Of a DNA stretch of 64,000 nt, positions 45,946-55,392 are shown piece by piece; within the stretch, counting starts at the first letter, position 1, and every line of letters begins with the position of its first letter. The notes below the pieces were generated by a model. It worked only from the letters and a program-made list of their open reading frames with translations, ran no database searches and was not told the DNA's origin. The DNA is taken from NCBI GenBank assembly GCA_000333855.2, contig CM007317.1:1239071-1303070 (forward strand), read 5' to 3'. The position numbers were made by a program, and so were the translations under genes. The stretch is from Endotrypanum monterogeii (Eukaryota; Euglenozoa; Kinetoplastea; Trypanosomatida; Trypanosomatidae).

Positions 45946-48900
45946 ATGTATCATCAGATGAACGCTCCGCAATCGCGGCAGTCAGACAGTGCCTCGGGTC
46001 GTAGAGAAACCACTGAGGGTTCCGGAGAAAGGGACTTAAACGCTCATTCGCACACGTTCACGCCACTGTCCGGCGAACCTCCGCCTCGGGTAGGAGAAAA
46101 CACTGAGAATCATATCGAGCCGGTGGCAAACGACGCTCCGCATTTACGGCGCGATATGAATTCACCAAAGACGAGGAGCAGTTCCAGTGAACACACGAGC
46201 GTCGAGGCGAAGAGTCTTGGGTCGCCTCGTATGTACACGACTGTCAACACATCTCTGAAGAACGAAAGCATCCGTGTATTTCGTTTGCCTGATAGAGCCA
46301 TTCCTACAATCCTGTCTGAAATTCAGAGTCCAAGCGAGCACAGAGATGCCAGCGATACCTCTCGATGCGCAACGCACGTGGAAGAGGATTACTTTGAATA
46401 TACGGATGACAGGGTCACTAGAGAGGATGAAGCGGACGATGATATTGGCGCAGCTGTCTTGGGGTTTCACAAAGTGAAGAGGCCGCGTCGTCCTGAAGGT
46501 GTTCTCGGCAAGGAGTCACCTCTGCCCCCCTCGGTCCTGAGAATGCGTCTTTCGTCTGGTAGGATATCCGCTGGTGGCAACGGCACCCCACACGTATCCC
46601 CCGACAAGGCGGGCGGGCGGTATTCAACGCTCTCATTGAGCTCTCGACAAGAGGATAGCCGTCGCCTGCTGATGCGCGAAATGGATATCGCCCAAGGCGG
46701 CAACGTCTGTTTTGAGAAAACTCGTGCAGTGATACAGGATGATATGGTGCGCAACAGCCCCATGGACAGCTTTTCCGTAGACGGAGACGGGGTGACTTCC
46801 GCACTCAGCGCGCAGCCGCAGCGTATGAATTCCTCCATGAACTCGCTTGTTTTCCTCAAATCCAGAAAGCCGCTCAACATGAACGCTTCTTTTCGCCTCG
46901 GCAGCCACTGCAACTCTCCAAGCAGCTCAGCTAATTCCCCGCGAAGTAACGCGGACGCGATGACGCCTACGTCGATGCGCTTGAGTGGTCCCCACTTTCG
47001 CTCTTCTAATCAAAGCGGTATTGTGTCCCACTGCCGCAGCCAGCATCAACATGTGCACACGAGCTACCAACAAACACACCAATCCTGTCATGGCGACAAG
47101 GAGCTGACTGGGGACAACGGTCGCCGAGTTGGCGGTACGATGCGCAGCAAAGCGCCTGGGAGATCATTGCCCAGCGGCAGCGACGTATCGGAAGCATCTC
47201 TGTCACTTTCAAATGGATTCGATCTTGTGCGTGCTCCGATAGCTGGGCTACGCGCGGTGCTCCTGGGAAACAACGCAGTGGAGGAGGAGGAAGTCGCCGA
47301 GGATCCTGAGATGCGGGTACTCCAAATACAGCAGCTGAAGAACTTTTATGCGAAGGTAGTTTCGCAGCACCGTGACGGCCCTAAAACCAGTGCACCAGTT
47401 CACAGCTCCTCGACAGCAACCTTTATGAACAAACCACTTGTAGCGTCGGAGGCGCCACGAACTCCGTCCCCTAACGCCACTGCCGATGCCACCACCGATG
47501 GTGTCGCCTACCGCCAGGAACTTGGTATTCTCGCTCTTCCCTCGTCGTCTGACATCCGCACCGACTGTCGTGCTGTATTGAGTACGGAGAATGTGTTGGC
47601 ACGTGGGATAAAGAAACGAGAAAAAAGGGTCATGTTCAACATGAAAGATGTGGTGCAGTGGTGCGCAGAGGACAACGGCGCCGCGCCTTTGTGTCACCAC
47701 GGTACCCCGCGAGGGCCTCATCTCGTGACGCAGCTTGCGTCGTCGGCCTTGGAGCTCCAGTGCAGCAGCGCCGAAACGAACGTGGGCAGTGACGCTGTGG
47801 ATGTGGTTGATTCCCCCACATGGAGATCACCACCCTCGCCAGCGTGGCTAAGGATGAATCTTAATGCCTCCAACATGTCAAGTCAGTGGATGCCGGCATC
47901 AAGTACAGAAAAGGCGCGCATGCTGACTGACACTGCTGCTCAAGTCGAGGCACCAGTGCTTTTCCCAATGAGCCTGGCAAGGCCGCTGAGAAGAACACCG
48001 AGGCCGTCCTCTTCTGGTTCTCCGCGTAGTGCCGGCGAAGACCGCTTGTATCCTCGAACCACGCCTTTCACTTCTTTGACGTCTGTGAATTCGGCACTAC
48101 CGTTGTCACCACCGCCCACCGCTGTCGCGGCCATCATGCCGTCGCCTCCACCCCTGCCGTCCAAGACTTTGGAGCAACTGCACAGCATATCTGGTGCTGA
48201 AGAAAGATGCCGATTCTGTGGCATCGACAAGCGTGATGAATCGAAGGGGCACTATGAGGCCCCCATGGTGGTCACTAAGAAAACCGCTAACGACACCGTG
48301 GCGCTGCAGTCAGGTTTTTCTTTTGAACCTCAGACACTGCTTTCTCACTCGTGGTCTAACTCACTAAATGTCGAGAAGACCTCCGAGGTTTCCCTGCGTG
48401 ACCACAAAACCACGCGTGAGTGTCGTGCAAAGTCGCACGACCCGCTCCAGACGAGCAAAGGTGACCTCTGTGTCCCAGCTAAAGACTCTCCGTGTAAACA
48501 GTCGGAAGAGAGCATCGCTCCCCTCAGTCATTGCGAGGTGAGTGTATTGTCCGCTACCAAGGCACTAAGGACACCGTCCTCGCGTATCGCGCAGCTTGCC
48601 AGAGACGACTGCTTGTCCTCGGTGCCGCCGTTGCAATTGCCCTTCCTAATCTCTGCACCACTGTGCGTGACCCTCAATTTCGAAGCGTCAGCAGCGAAAC
48701 AGCAAACCCGGAAGAAAAGCGTCGATGAAAATCAGTGCAACACACAGCGCAGCAGCGAATCTGTATACTCTGCAGTAAACCCTCCCTCGATGAATACTGA
48801 GCTTCCACTACGGATAGGACAGACCCCCAGTCGCTCACTCGCTGCCGATGCGCCAGGCGAGTGGGTCTTCATGGAGCGCTGTTCCCCCCTCGACGGTAAG

Positions 48901-49080
48901 GGGCTCTCAAAGAAGTTGCGTCCCACTTGGAAGGGGTGCTTTTCCGTCGAGGAAGAGACTGTTACAACGCTAAAAGATGTTAGCTCGACTGCCTGCGATG
49001 GCTCCTCGTCCCCTGTACAAAGCATTACTGCTTCGGTGAACACAAAGTCGCTTCTTAGGGGGTCAGATGTGACTTCTTGA
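45946..49080 (+). CDS. Long disordered protein with candidate PP1-docking motif
   Basis: This is a 1044-residue protein. The ATG at 45946 is the first in a frame that opens upstream with TTG; a second ATG four codons later is also possible. It is Ser/Pro/Asn/Thr-rich and mostly disordered, with no domain I recognise. Features seen: a short Glu-rich helix-like segment around EEEEVAEDPEMRVLQIQQL (about 445-470), the sequence KKREKRVMF with R561-V-M-F564 matching the RVxF protein phosphatase 1 docking consensus with basic residues upstream, a Pro-rich stretch near residues 720-745, and one CRFCG cysteine pair near 755, too few cysteines for a zinc finger. I infer a possible phosphatase-targeting or scaffold protein. 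Confidence 0.8.
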   Translation: MYHQMNAPQSRQSDSASGRRETTEGSGERDLNAHSHTFTPLSGEPPPRVGENTENHIEPVANDAPHLRRDMNSPKTRSSSSEHTSVEAKSLGSPRMYTTVNTSLKNESIRVFRLPDRAIPTILSEIQSPSEHRDASDTSRCATHVEEDYFEYTDDRVTREDEADDDIGAAVLGFHKVKRPRRPEGVLGKESPLPPSVLRMRLSSGRISAGGNGTPHVSPDKAGGRYSTLSLSSRQEDSRRLLMREMDIAQGGNVCFEKTRAVIQDDMVRNSPMDSFSVDGDGVTSALSAQPQRMNSSMNSLVFLKSRKPLNMNASFRLGSHCNSPSSSANSPRSNADAMTPTSMRLSGPHFRSSNQSGIVSHCRSQHQHVHTSYQQTHQSCHGDKELTGDNGRRVGGTMRSKAPGRSLPSGSDVSEASLSLSNGFDLVRAPIAGLRAVLLGNNAVEEEEVAEDPEMRVLQIQQLKNFYAKVVSQHRDGPKTSAPVHSSSTATFMNKPLVASEAPRTPSPNATADATTDGVAYRQELGILALPSSSDIRTDCRAVLSTENVLARGIKKREKRVMFNMKDVVQWCAEDNGAAPLCHHGTPRGPHLVTQLASSALELQCSSAETNVGSDAVDVVDSPTWRSPPSPAWLRMNLNASNMSSQWMPASSTEKARMLTDTAAQVEAPVLFPMSLARPLRRTPRPSSSGSPRSAGEDRLYPRTTPFTSLTSVNSALPLSPPPTAVAAIMPSPPPLPSKTLEQLHSISGAEERCRFCGIDKRDESKGHYEAPMVVTKKTANDTVALQSGFSFEPQTLLSHSWSNSLNVEKTSEVSLRDHKTTRECRAKSHDPLQTSKGDLCVPAKDSPCKQSEESIAPLSHCEVSVLSATKALRTPSSRIAQLARDDCLSSVPPLQLPFLISAPLCVTLNFEASAAKQQTRKKSVDENQCNTQRSSESVYSAVNPPSMNTELPLRIGQTPSRSLAADAPGEWVFMERCSPLDGKGLSKKLRPTWKGCFSVEEETVTTLKDVSSTACDGSSSPVQSITASVNTKSLLRGSDVTS

Positions 49081-49962
49081 AAATATCGCCCTCCGCGGTA
49101 GTGGCCGTCGAATCCATTCGGCGGCCCGGTGCCCAAACGACTGTACGAGTCTCGTGATCTTGGGGCGTGTGTCGGGGCAGCTGCCAAATCCCTCCTCACC
49201 GCCCTAAAAAAAAAATGAATAATGTGCACATGACTGTGGACAACAACACCAAAAAGCGTTTTAGATTCAACTGCGACTTTGTTTTCGGCTGTCACACATG
49301 CCACAGTTTTTCTTTTATCATTTCGGACCCTTTGAGATCGTTACTCCTCAGGGTAAAAATATCTGCGGTAGCGTTTGCAGACCGCCTGTCGGACGGGGGA
49401 TAAAAAAATATTGCAGATGGGAAAACGTATGCACTGCTCCTGACTTGTGCGTCGTTTTCTTCATCCTCTTCCTGGCCCGCTCTGTGCATACTGTTTTCAC
49501 TGCTCCACACCCACTGACCGCATCTACCCATTCGCTTTCTTTCCATGATCGTCAAGCATAACATCTGTTGCCATCTGCGATGGGCAAGTGTACGCCAAAG
49601 AACCGCGGTGAGCACATCAGTGGTTCCCCGAAAGGTGAATGGGCAAGGAATGATGGCATTGCGCGACTTAATGGAATTGCATTGAACTATGCTGAATCGA
49701 AAAATAGTGATCTACAAAGCCTTACGGTGAGCAGTGGATCACGAAGGGGATAACACGAACCCTGCTCCGCGCAAACTGACACACATGAAGGACGCCTTTT
49801 CTTCTTCAAAAAAAAAAACGTCTCATATATATTTTTCACATCATTTCTTCTTCCCTTTCTTTGTATTTTCTCCATCTCATATCGGGGGGAAAAAAAACTA
49901 CCCTAGCGCTTAAGCTGTTGCGATTACTGAGGATAGACGGATGCGTTCTTGAGGTGCTGCAC
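49081..49962. other. 0.9 kb spacer
   Basis: This is the shortest spacer in the window. It has an A-run near 49206, a short minus-strand-compatible region of no coding character, and a strong pyrimidine tract at 49846-49880 serving the next gene. No gene is supported. Confidence 0.65.
49846..49906 (+). promoter_or_regulatory. Splice acceptor for the 49963 gene
   Basis: A tract of T and C at 49846-49880 is followed, after a G/A run, by ccctag with AG at 49905-49906. This leaves a 5' UTR of about 56 nt before the ATG at 49963 and argues against the open frame's TTG start at 49861. Confidence 0.5.
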
Positions 49963-52900
49963 ATGACGTGTGAAACCTCAGCTTGGCTGCCGTCCATCTT
50001 CGTCTCGACAGTATCTCTCAAACGTCTCACAAGAAATTCGATAAACTTTTCTTTTTTCTCACATCAGCTGCCGCGTCTGTTTCGATTTCATGACGAGATC
50101 TCACTGAGTGCCAGTGTCACCGTGCTCGCAGTTGTCCTCACGGGATTGCGACTGAGCAAGTCTTTCTGTTTCGGGGATGGCGTATATCTTCGCCATCGAG
50201 TACTGCTCCTTGAAAAAATTCGAGGGTATGTGCTGCGATGGGAAGCGACTTGCGTGGCGGAGGTGCAGGCCTCCTGTGCAGATGTTGATCGCCAGGCCAT
50301 TGTTGTGCTCTCCCGCCACATAGGAAGGTCTGCGGCGCAGCGAGTGGAGGCTGAGTTGGCGGCGGAGCGGGTTAACGATGTTTTGCCATTCCAGACGCCG
50401 GTCGCGCCGCCGGCGTCGTTTTCTGGAATCGGGTCATCCTTTTCCTTCTCAAAGGACATCGCGCTGGAAGACATGCTTGAGGTGGCCTACATGGCGGATA
50501 GTGTCTTGCGTCTCGCCGAGGATCGGCAGTGGCTTGAACGCTTTGTCACTATCCTGCAATATGTTTTATTCCGCCGGGTGTCCCAGATAGAGGAAGTGCG
50601 GTTGTACCGCAGGATCTTCGAGCGCGCAATTTTTCCGGGGATTCCTTCACGGCAAAAATGCAGCCAATCTAATCACGGAAACCGAGGGATGGCGTCCAGC
50701 ACCTGGGCTGGGGCCTGGAGAGTGTACTACCGTCCCACCTGGTTGGCGCCACTCTCCGGTGGCACCCAATTCCTATGTTTGCCACTGAGCTACTTCCCTA
50801 TCGAAGCCGTGTTGCCGTACCTTGCGTGCGAGACATGGCTCAACGAGCGTCTGCTCGGCAAAATGTTGCCCCAATGGGAGCGTCTTTGCGTGCGTGCCTT
50901 GCGGCGGACAGGTACTTCCTCCCTCTCTGTACCATTGCTCTCAAAAGGCGCGCCGGCTGAAAGGGCCTCGAAAAAGGTGCACTACTGGTTTCTCCGTTAC
51001 ACAGCCCCACATCTTCGCGTCTGCGTGGACCGTCAGCGGACTGCTGCCCGTAAGTTTTCAATGAAGGAGTTGAGCACCGCTACAGGCTGTGAGGGCTCCG
51101 CAGCGTGTGACTTACCCCGCAACCCTTTCGGCTTGCTGTGGCGATGTCTTACCAAAACCTGCAGGTATGATCTACCCGCATCAACAAGATGCGCATCAGT
51201 GCCCGGCGCCCCCAGGAAAACCAGTGGCACTAGCTGCGGAGGTTCCGAGGAGAGTGAGGAAAAGAAAAGACTTGCACGTCGTGCCCTGTTGCTTCGCGCT
51301 GCATCTCAGGCCCTCGTGACCACCTTCCAGGTCTGCTGCCCTCGTCTTTCCGTCCGGTATGTCACCGAGGTTTTAATCACCGGATCGATTCTGCAGAGGA
51401 GAGGCACATCGCTATCGGATGAGGTCACTGCTGCCGAGGGATCAGAATCTCTGCGAGTGGATGCATTGCTCAGGTCTATGGCTGTGAACCTTGGATCTTA
51501 TTTTCTGGCAGCGGTTACGGAAGTGCTGTTGTCTCGCTTTATCAGTGTAACTAGTGCGCATTTGATATTGCAGCTCACCGACGCTGCACTGGGACGACTT
51601 CATCAAGAGCTTCTCTGTGTCGACGAGGCCTTCTACTCTCGCTGGATTCGTACTGTTCCTCATGAAGGAGGTAATATGGGGGGCACCAGCTCGGCTGCAC
51701 TTCCTGGCGGGCGGTTGTCACCCACCACCACGCCACGGCTGCACTCTCACCTCACAGTCGATGACGTTCTTGCAGTGGGGAGGGGTGGTGGTGAGCGTAT
51801 CATCGCTTTACATGACGCAATGGTAAAGCGAACACTGCGATACGCAGTGCTTGTTGGTCGGGCAGCTGTCACGTGCGAATGGCGGCCACTGATCGGTGCA
51901 GTGATCATGGTGTGTGTGAAAGTACCATCGCTGATTTCCTTGCTCTGTGTTGCGATAGGCTACTCGACCCCCTCCGAGGTAGCGCGCCTCTTGTCGCGAA
52001 AAGAGGAAAGTCTGCCTACTAGGTGTCCTGTTGGCCTGCGACTTCTACAGGACCTTCTGGTGGAGGTGGATGGTGACACGACAGTGTGCCGTGGGACATG
52101 GCTGCGAGGCCGATCACATCTGCGGTATCCTTACCTCGCGCTTGTGACATGCTCGAGCATTTGGACTTTCGAGCACCTCATCGCTGACACACACTGTGGT
52201 GTGGTAAGTCTCCTTTCACACATGCGCCAGCTGAAGGCAGTGTACACGGCAGTAGGCATACACAGGTACGCAGTCAGGCCGGGAACACGGGCGAGTACTG
52301 CAGCGAACGCGATAACCGCAATGCAGGAGGACGTGCGCTGCGTGCTGTATTACAACATCTACCAAGCTCTACGCACCTGTGAGGAACGGTTTGCCGGCGT
52401 TGCTGGTGCTGCTTCGCCGCGTCTCCATAGACTTCTCGATGCGGAAGAAACGGCGTTGCTTCAGCAGCCTCAAGCGCTATCGTACCTCCCGGCACACGTG
52501 GATTATTATGAACTGTTCTCTCTGCCCTACCGCTTTATTTTGCGGCAGTTGGGCCTTGAAATGGTGTTTGCCTATCGCGCTGCAACAGGCATGCAGCAGG
52601 ACTCGAGGCAGATGGCGGAGGAGTGGTGGACGCAGACACTTTTCAACAGTCCTTTCAATCCACTAGCATTGGCGCTACACGAAACTGCTCAGCTCACTGC
52701 GTCCTGTGCAACTGTGCTGTTGCTGTGCTCAAGAATCGTGGACTGGAGCTGGGTCGTGTGCCCAATCCCACTGCCCGCTCTTCTCCGGCAGGCACATACC
52801 ATGCAAATGTACCGAGATATGCTTCTTAGTGTGGTGGCGGTGGAGCGCCTCGAGGACGGATTGGCCTCGTTGCAGCAACTCAGCGAGCACCTGCCGCATG

Positions 52901-54309
52901 CGATTGTGTCGGAGATTCCTCTGTCCACGCTACGGCCTCGAAGTGAGGCAGAGAAAAGTGACCCTGTGGCACCACTGTCCGCTCTTCAACAACGTCGCCG
53001 TCACTGGCGTCAAGTGCTGAGCTCACGGCGAGCAGAGCTCTTCTTCGATGTAAGCGATCGTATCGTTGGAGGACTGCGCCTCCGCAGCGGCGTGAGCTGG
53101 CACCATGTGTACTTCGCATACCCACAACTTTTTGCAACACCCAGTGCGCGAGATCTATCTTTAGAGAAAGGAAAGGTGGGCTGTGGAGTGCGACCCACAC
53201 TCACTGATGTGTGTTGTGCGTGCCCGGCTGTTGGCATGACCGCCGTGATCGGGCCAAGTGGCGCGGGTAAGAGTTCTCTGAATTTACTGCTTCGGCGTCT
53301 TTACGATCCAATCGCTGTGATAGAGTGCAATCGCGGGTGTACAACGGAGCGCTCGGCTCTCGAGGAGCCGCAGCCTGTTTACGTCGACTTGAATTATGTC
53401 GGCACCGCTGTGGACGCAGAGGATGTTCTAGTAGAAGTTTTGCGGCTGGCTTTGGTTGAAAGTGCACTCCCGCCTCCGTCAATGCTTGACGAATCATTTT
53501 GGCATCTCCTCGATGGTTCCAGCGGACATGGTGGCACGTCTGAGGTAATTCTGGCGACCTCTGCGTCTCTAGTCAGCTCGCCTCATTACCGGCTGCGAGT
53601 TCAGCCTGGCTACATTGCCCTCGACGGCATTCCGCTCTCACTCTTCTCCCCCGCTTACGTGCGTCAGTGGTTCAGCTGGTTGCCGCAGACAGCTCATGTG
53701 CAGCCGCGACAGAGCTTCCTCTCCAACGTTCGTGGCACAGCGTTTCCCGTGACGATATTCGATATAGAACGAGCCCTGCGTATGTGTGGGTGCCTTTCCT
53801 TCATGGAAGAGAAACACCGCACATTGCAAGATGCTGTCGGTTCCCTGAGTAGCGGCGAGAATCAGAGACTGGCACTCGCAAGCGTTGTGGCGGCTTTGTT
53901 CGCACGCTGCCGACTGGAGCTCTTGCACGGGGTCTCATTCCCAGGTCCTCTCGGCGTCACAGTGCCAGCAGACGCAGCAATCGGCGGATTAGTGCTTGAT
54001 GAGCCTACAAGTCATTTGGATGCCGCCAATGAGCACCGCCTCCTCGCCGCCCTGGAGAAATTACAAGGGAAAACTGATACCGCGGAGTGTAACGGCGAGG
54101 CAGGGCTTCCTCTTTTCGTATGGATTATATCACACCGTATGTCGACGCTTTGGTCCGCACGTCATATGGTGGTCATGGAGCACGGTCGTGTTACTGCGAG
54201 CGGACCCTCCGCAGAAGTCACAAAGACTAGTTTCTTTGCCAAGATCCAGATGAAGTTGCAGCGGCTCGACGAGGACTCTACACCCACCGTTGTCCACACA
54301 GCTCATTAG
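49963..54309 (+). CDS. ABC transporter-like protein, single C-terminal NBD
   Basis: This is a 1448-residue protein. The nucleotide-binding domain is C-terminal and complete: Walker A GPSGAGKSS (1097-1105), Q-loop glutamine 1242 in WLPQ, signature LSSGE (1295-1299; canonical LSGGQ), Walker B ending LVLDEP with Asp1346 and Glu1347, and the H-loop histidine 1391 in ISHR. It is therefore probably an active ATPase. Walker A to Q-loop spans about 137 residues against roughly 40-50 usually, so there is an insert of about 90 residues. The first 1070 residues are poorly conserved-looking, with candidate membrane helices near 47-62, 506-530, 643-667 and 913-940. A half transporter is normally 600-700 residues, so the N-terminal region is greatly expanded. 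The layout resembles ABCB or peroxisomal/glycosomal ABCD half transporters, but substrate and membrane are unknown. Confidence 0.88.
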   Translation: MTCETSAWLPSIFVSTVSLKRLTRNSINFSFFSHQLPRLFRFHDEISLSASVTVLAVVLTGLRLSKSFCFGDGVYLRHRVLLLEKIRGYVLRWEATCVAEVQASCADVDRQAIVVLSRHIGRSAAQRVEAELAAERVNDVLPFQTPVAPPASFSGIGSSFSFSKDIALEDMLEVAYMADSVLRLAEDRQWLERFVTILQYVLFRRVSQIEEVRLYRRIFERAIFPGIPSRQKCSQSNHGNRGMASSTWAGAWRVYYRPTWLAPLSGGTQFLCLPLSYFPIEAVLPYLACETWLNERLLGKMLPQWERLCVRALRRTGTSSLSVPLLSKGAPAERASKKVHYWFLRYTAPHLRVCVDRQRTAARKFSMKELSTATGCEGSAACDLPRNPFGLLWRCLTKTCRYDLPASTRCASVPGAPRKTSGTSCGGSEESEEKKRLARRALLLRAASQALVTTFQVCCPRLSVRYVTEVLITGSILQRRGTSLSDEVTAAEGSESLRVDALLRSMAVNLGSYFLAAVTEVLLSRFISVTSAHLILQLTDAALGRLHQELLCVDEAFYSRWIRTVPHEGGNMGGTSSAALPGGRLSPTTTPRLHSHLTVDDVLAVGRGGGERIIALHDAMVKRTLRYAVLVGRAAVTCEWRPLIGAVIMVCVKVPSLISLLCVAIGYSTPSEVARLLSRKEESLPTRCPVGLRLLQDLLVEVDGDTTVCRGTWLRGRSHLRYPYLALVTCSSIWTFEHLIADTHCGVVSLLSHMRQLKAVYTAVGIHRYAVRPGTRASTAANAITAMQEDVRCVLYYNIYQALRTCEERFAGVAGAASPRLHRLLDAEETALLQQPQALSYLPAHVDYYELFSLPYRFILRQLGLEMVFAYRAATGMQQDSRQMAEEWWTQTLFNSPFNPLALALHETAQLTASCATVLLLCSRIVDWSWVVCPIPLPALLRQAHTMQMYRDMLLSVVAVERLEDGLASLQQLSEHLPHAIVSEIPLSTLRPRSEAEKSDPVAPLSALQQRRRHWRQVLSSRRAELFFDVSDRIVGGLRLRSGVSWHHVYFAYPQLFATPSARDLSLEKGKVGCGVRPTLTDVCCACPAVGMTAVIGPSGAGKSSLNLLLRRLYDPIAVIECNRGCTTERSALEEPQPVYVDLNYVGTAVDAEDVLVEVLRLALVESALPPPSMLDESFWHLLDGSSGHGGTSEVILATSASLVSSPHYRLRVQPGYIALDGIPLSLFSPAYVRQWFSWLPQTAHVQPRQSFLSNVRGTAFPVTIFDIERALRMCGCLSFMEEKHRTLQDAVGSLSSGENQRLALASVVAALFARCRLELLHGVSFPGPLGVTVPADAAIGGLVLDEPTSHLDAANEHRLLAALEKLQGKTDTAECNGEAGLPLFVWIISHRMSTLWSARHMVVMEHGRVTASGPSAEVTKTSFFAKIQMKLQRLDEDSTPTVVHTAH

Positions 54310-54579
54310 CGTGCGAGGGGGTGAAATTTTGTGGATGTGTTTGGGTGGTTTTAACTTCTCTTAGGCGGTGTGTGATATGGTGCTATGAATCGATGTTGGG
54401 ATAGTTACCCCCTTGCGCTTTTTGTTTACACTGTTACATGTTAACTGCTTTACCCTGAACATCTCTCTGTCAACATCGTAAACGTTGGCGTGACTGAAGA
54501 TGGTGTCGTTTCCTATGACTTGGGTTCACACCTTTTTGCTCCTCTTGCTATGTGGCTACGCCGAAACGTTGGACTTCAA

Positions 54580-54589
<10 letters not shown>

Positions 54590-54616
<27 letters not shown>
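54590..54616. repeat. (TA)n microsatellite
   Basis: A tract of about 27 bp after an A10 run, 280 bp beyond the ABC gene. Confidence 0.85.
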
Positions 54617-55061
54617 CTTTGTGTAAGAGGCAACTGCGGCACGGTGCTCACTTTCTGCGGCGTCCTAATGGAGTGGTACCCTCCCATCCACACAACAAAA
54701 AATGACAACTCTACATGCACAGCGGAAAAGTATATGAACACAGCAACCCTCCGATGCTCATAGTCTTTCGTACTTGACATGTTCATGCACTCTGTCTCTG
54801 ACTGGTGTGAGGCATCTCTGCCCACTCTCCTGAAGTGATGCAGATGAGGAGAAAGGATGAAAGAATCGTTGATCCAGTTCTGGTTGTCGCCACTGCCCTC
54901 ACATTCACGACCACTGTGCCATAGTTAAAGTATCAGCACACTATTTCCAGCTGGTACTGAGTTCTTCATTGATCTCATTTTTTTTTTCCAGTGGTGGCGG
55001 TGGGGGTGGGGGGGGTCGAGTCGACTGATTCACGTCCTGGTTCGGAATTCAACAACACCAC

Positions 55062-55084
55062 ACCCTCCTTCTTTTTTTCTTCAG
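55062..55084 (+). promoter_or_regulatory. Candidate splice acceptor for Tdp1
   Basis: A pyrimidine tract ending cttcag has AG at 55083-55084. Alternatives are CAG at 54989-54991 after a T-run, and TTCAG at 55381-55385, which would leave only 7 nt before the ATG. Confidence 0.45.
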
Positions 55085-55392
55085 GTGACTGCCGTAATAC
55101 TCCACTCCATATCGCCTTGTTTCTTCCATGAAACGCTGTATACGGTGAGTCACTTACGCATGAGGTGCGGAGGAGCGAAGCAGATCTCCGGATGGTGGTG
55201 ATGCGTTTGTGCAAGTGGGAGTCTGATTTTATGGGCGGCACAGTTCAACCGTCATCAGCTATACCTCCTCCAATACGGATGAGAGTGTGGATGGGAGGGG
55301 ATTTGACACCAACAACACGTTCTCCCTAACTATGTTGCAAACCGCTAAACTGATCCCTCCTTAACACTTCATATTCCCTCTTCAGTTTACCA

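Larger units (their letters stand above)
54310..55392. other. 1.1 kb spacer
   Basis: It holds a TA tract at 54590-54616 after an A-run, T-runs near 54978-54988 and 55069-55080, and no supported gene. Confidence 0.7.

Noticed and set aside
49861..49962. N-terminal extension of the ABC protein to a TTG
   Set aside because: It covers the pyrimidine tract and probable splice acceptor; the first ATG is at 49963.
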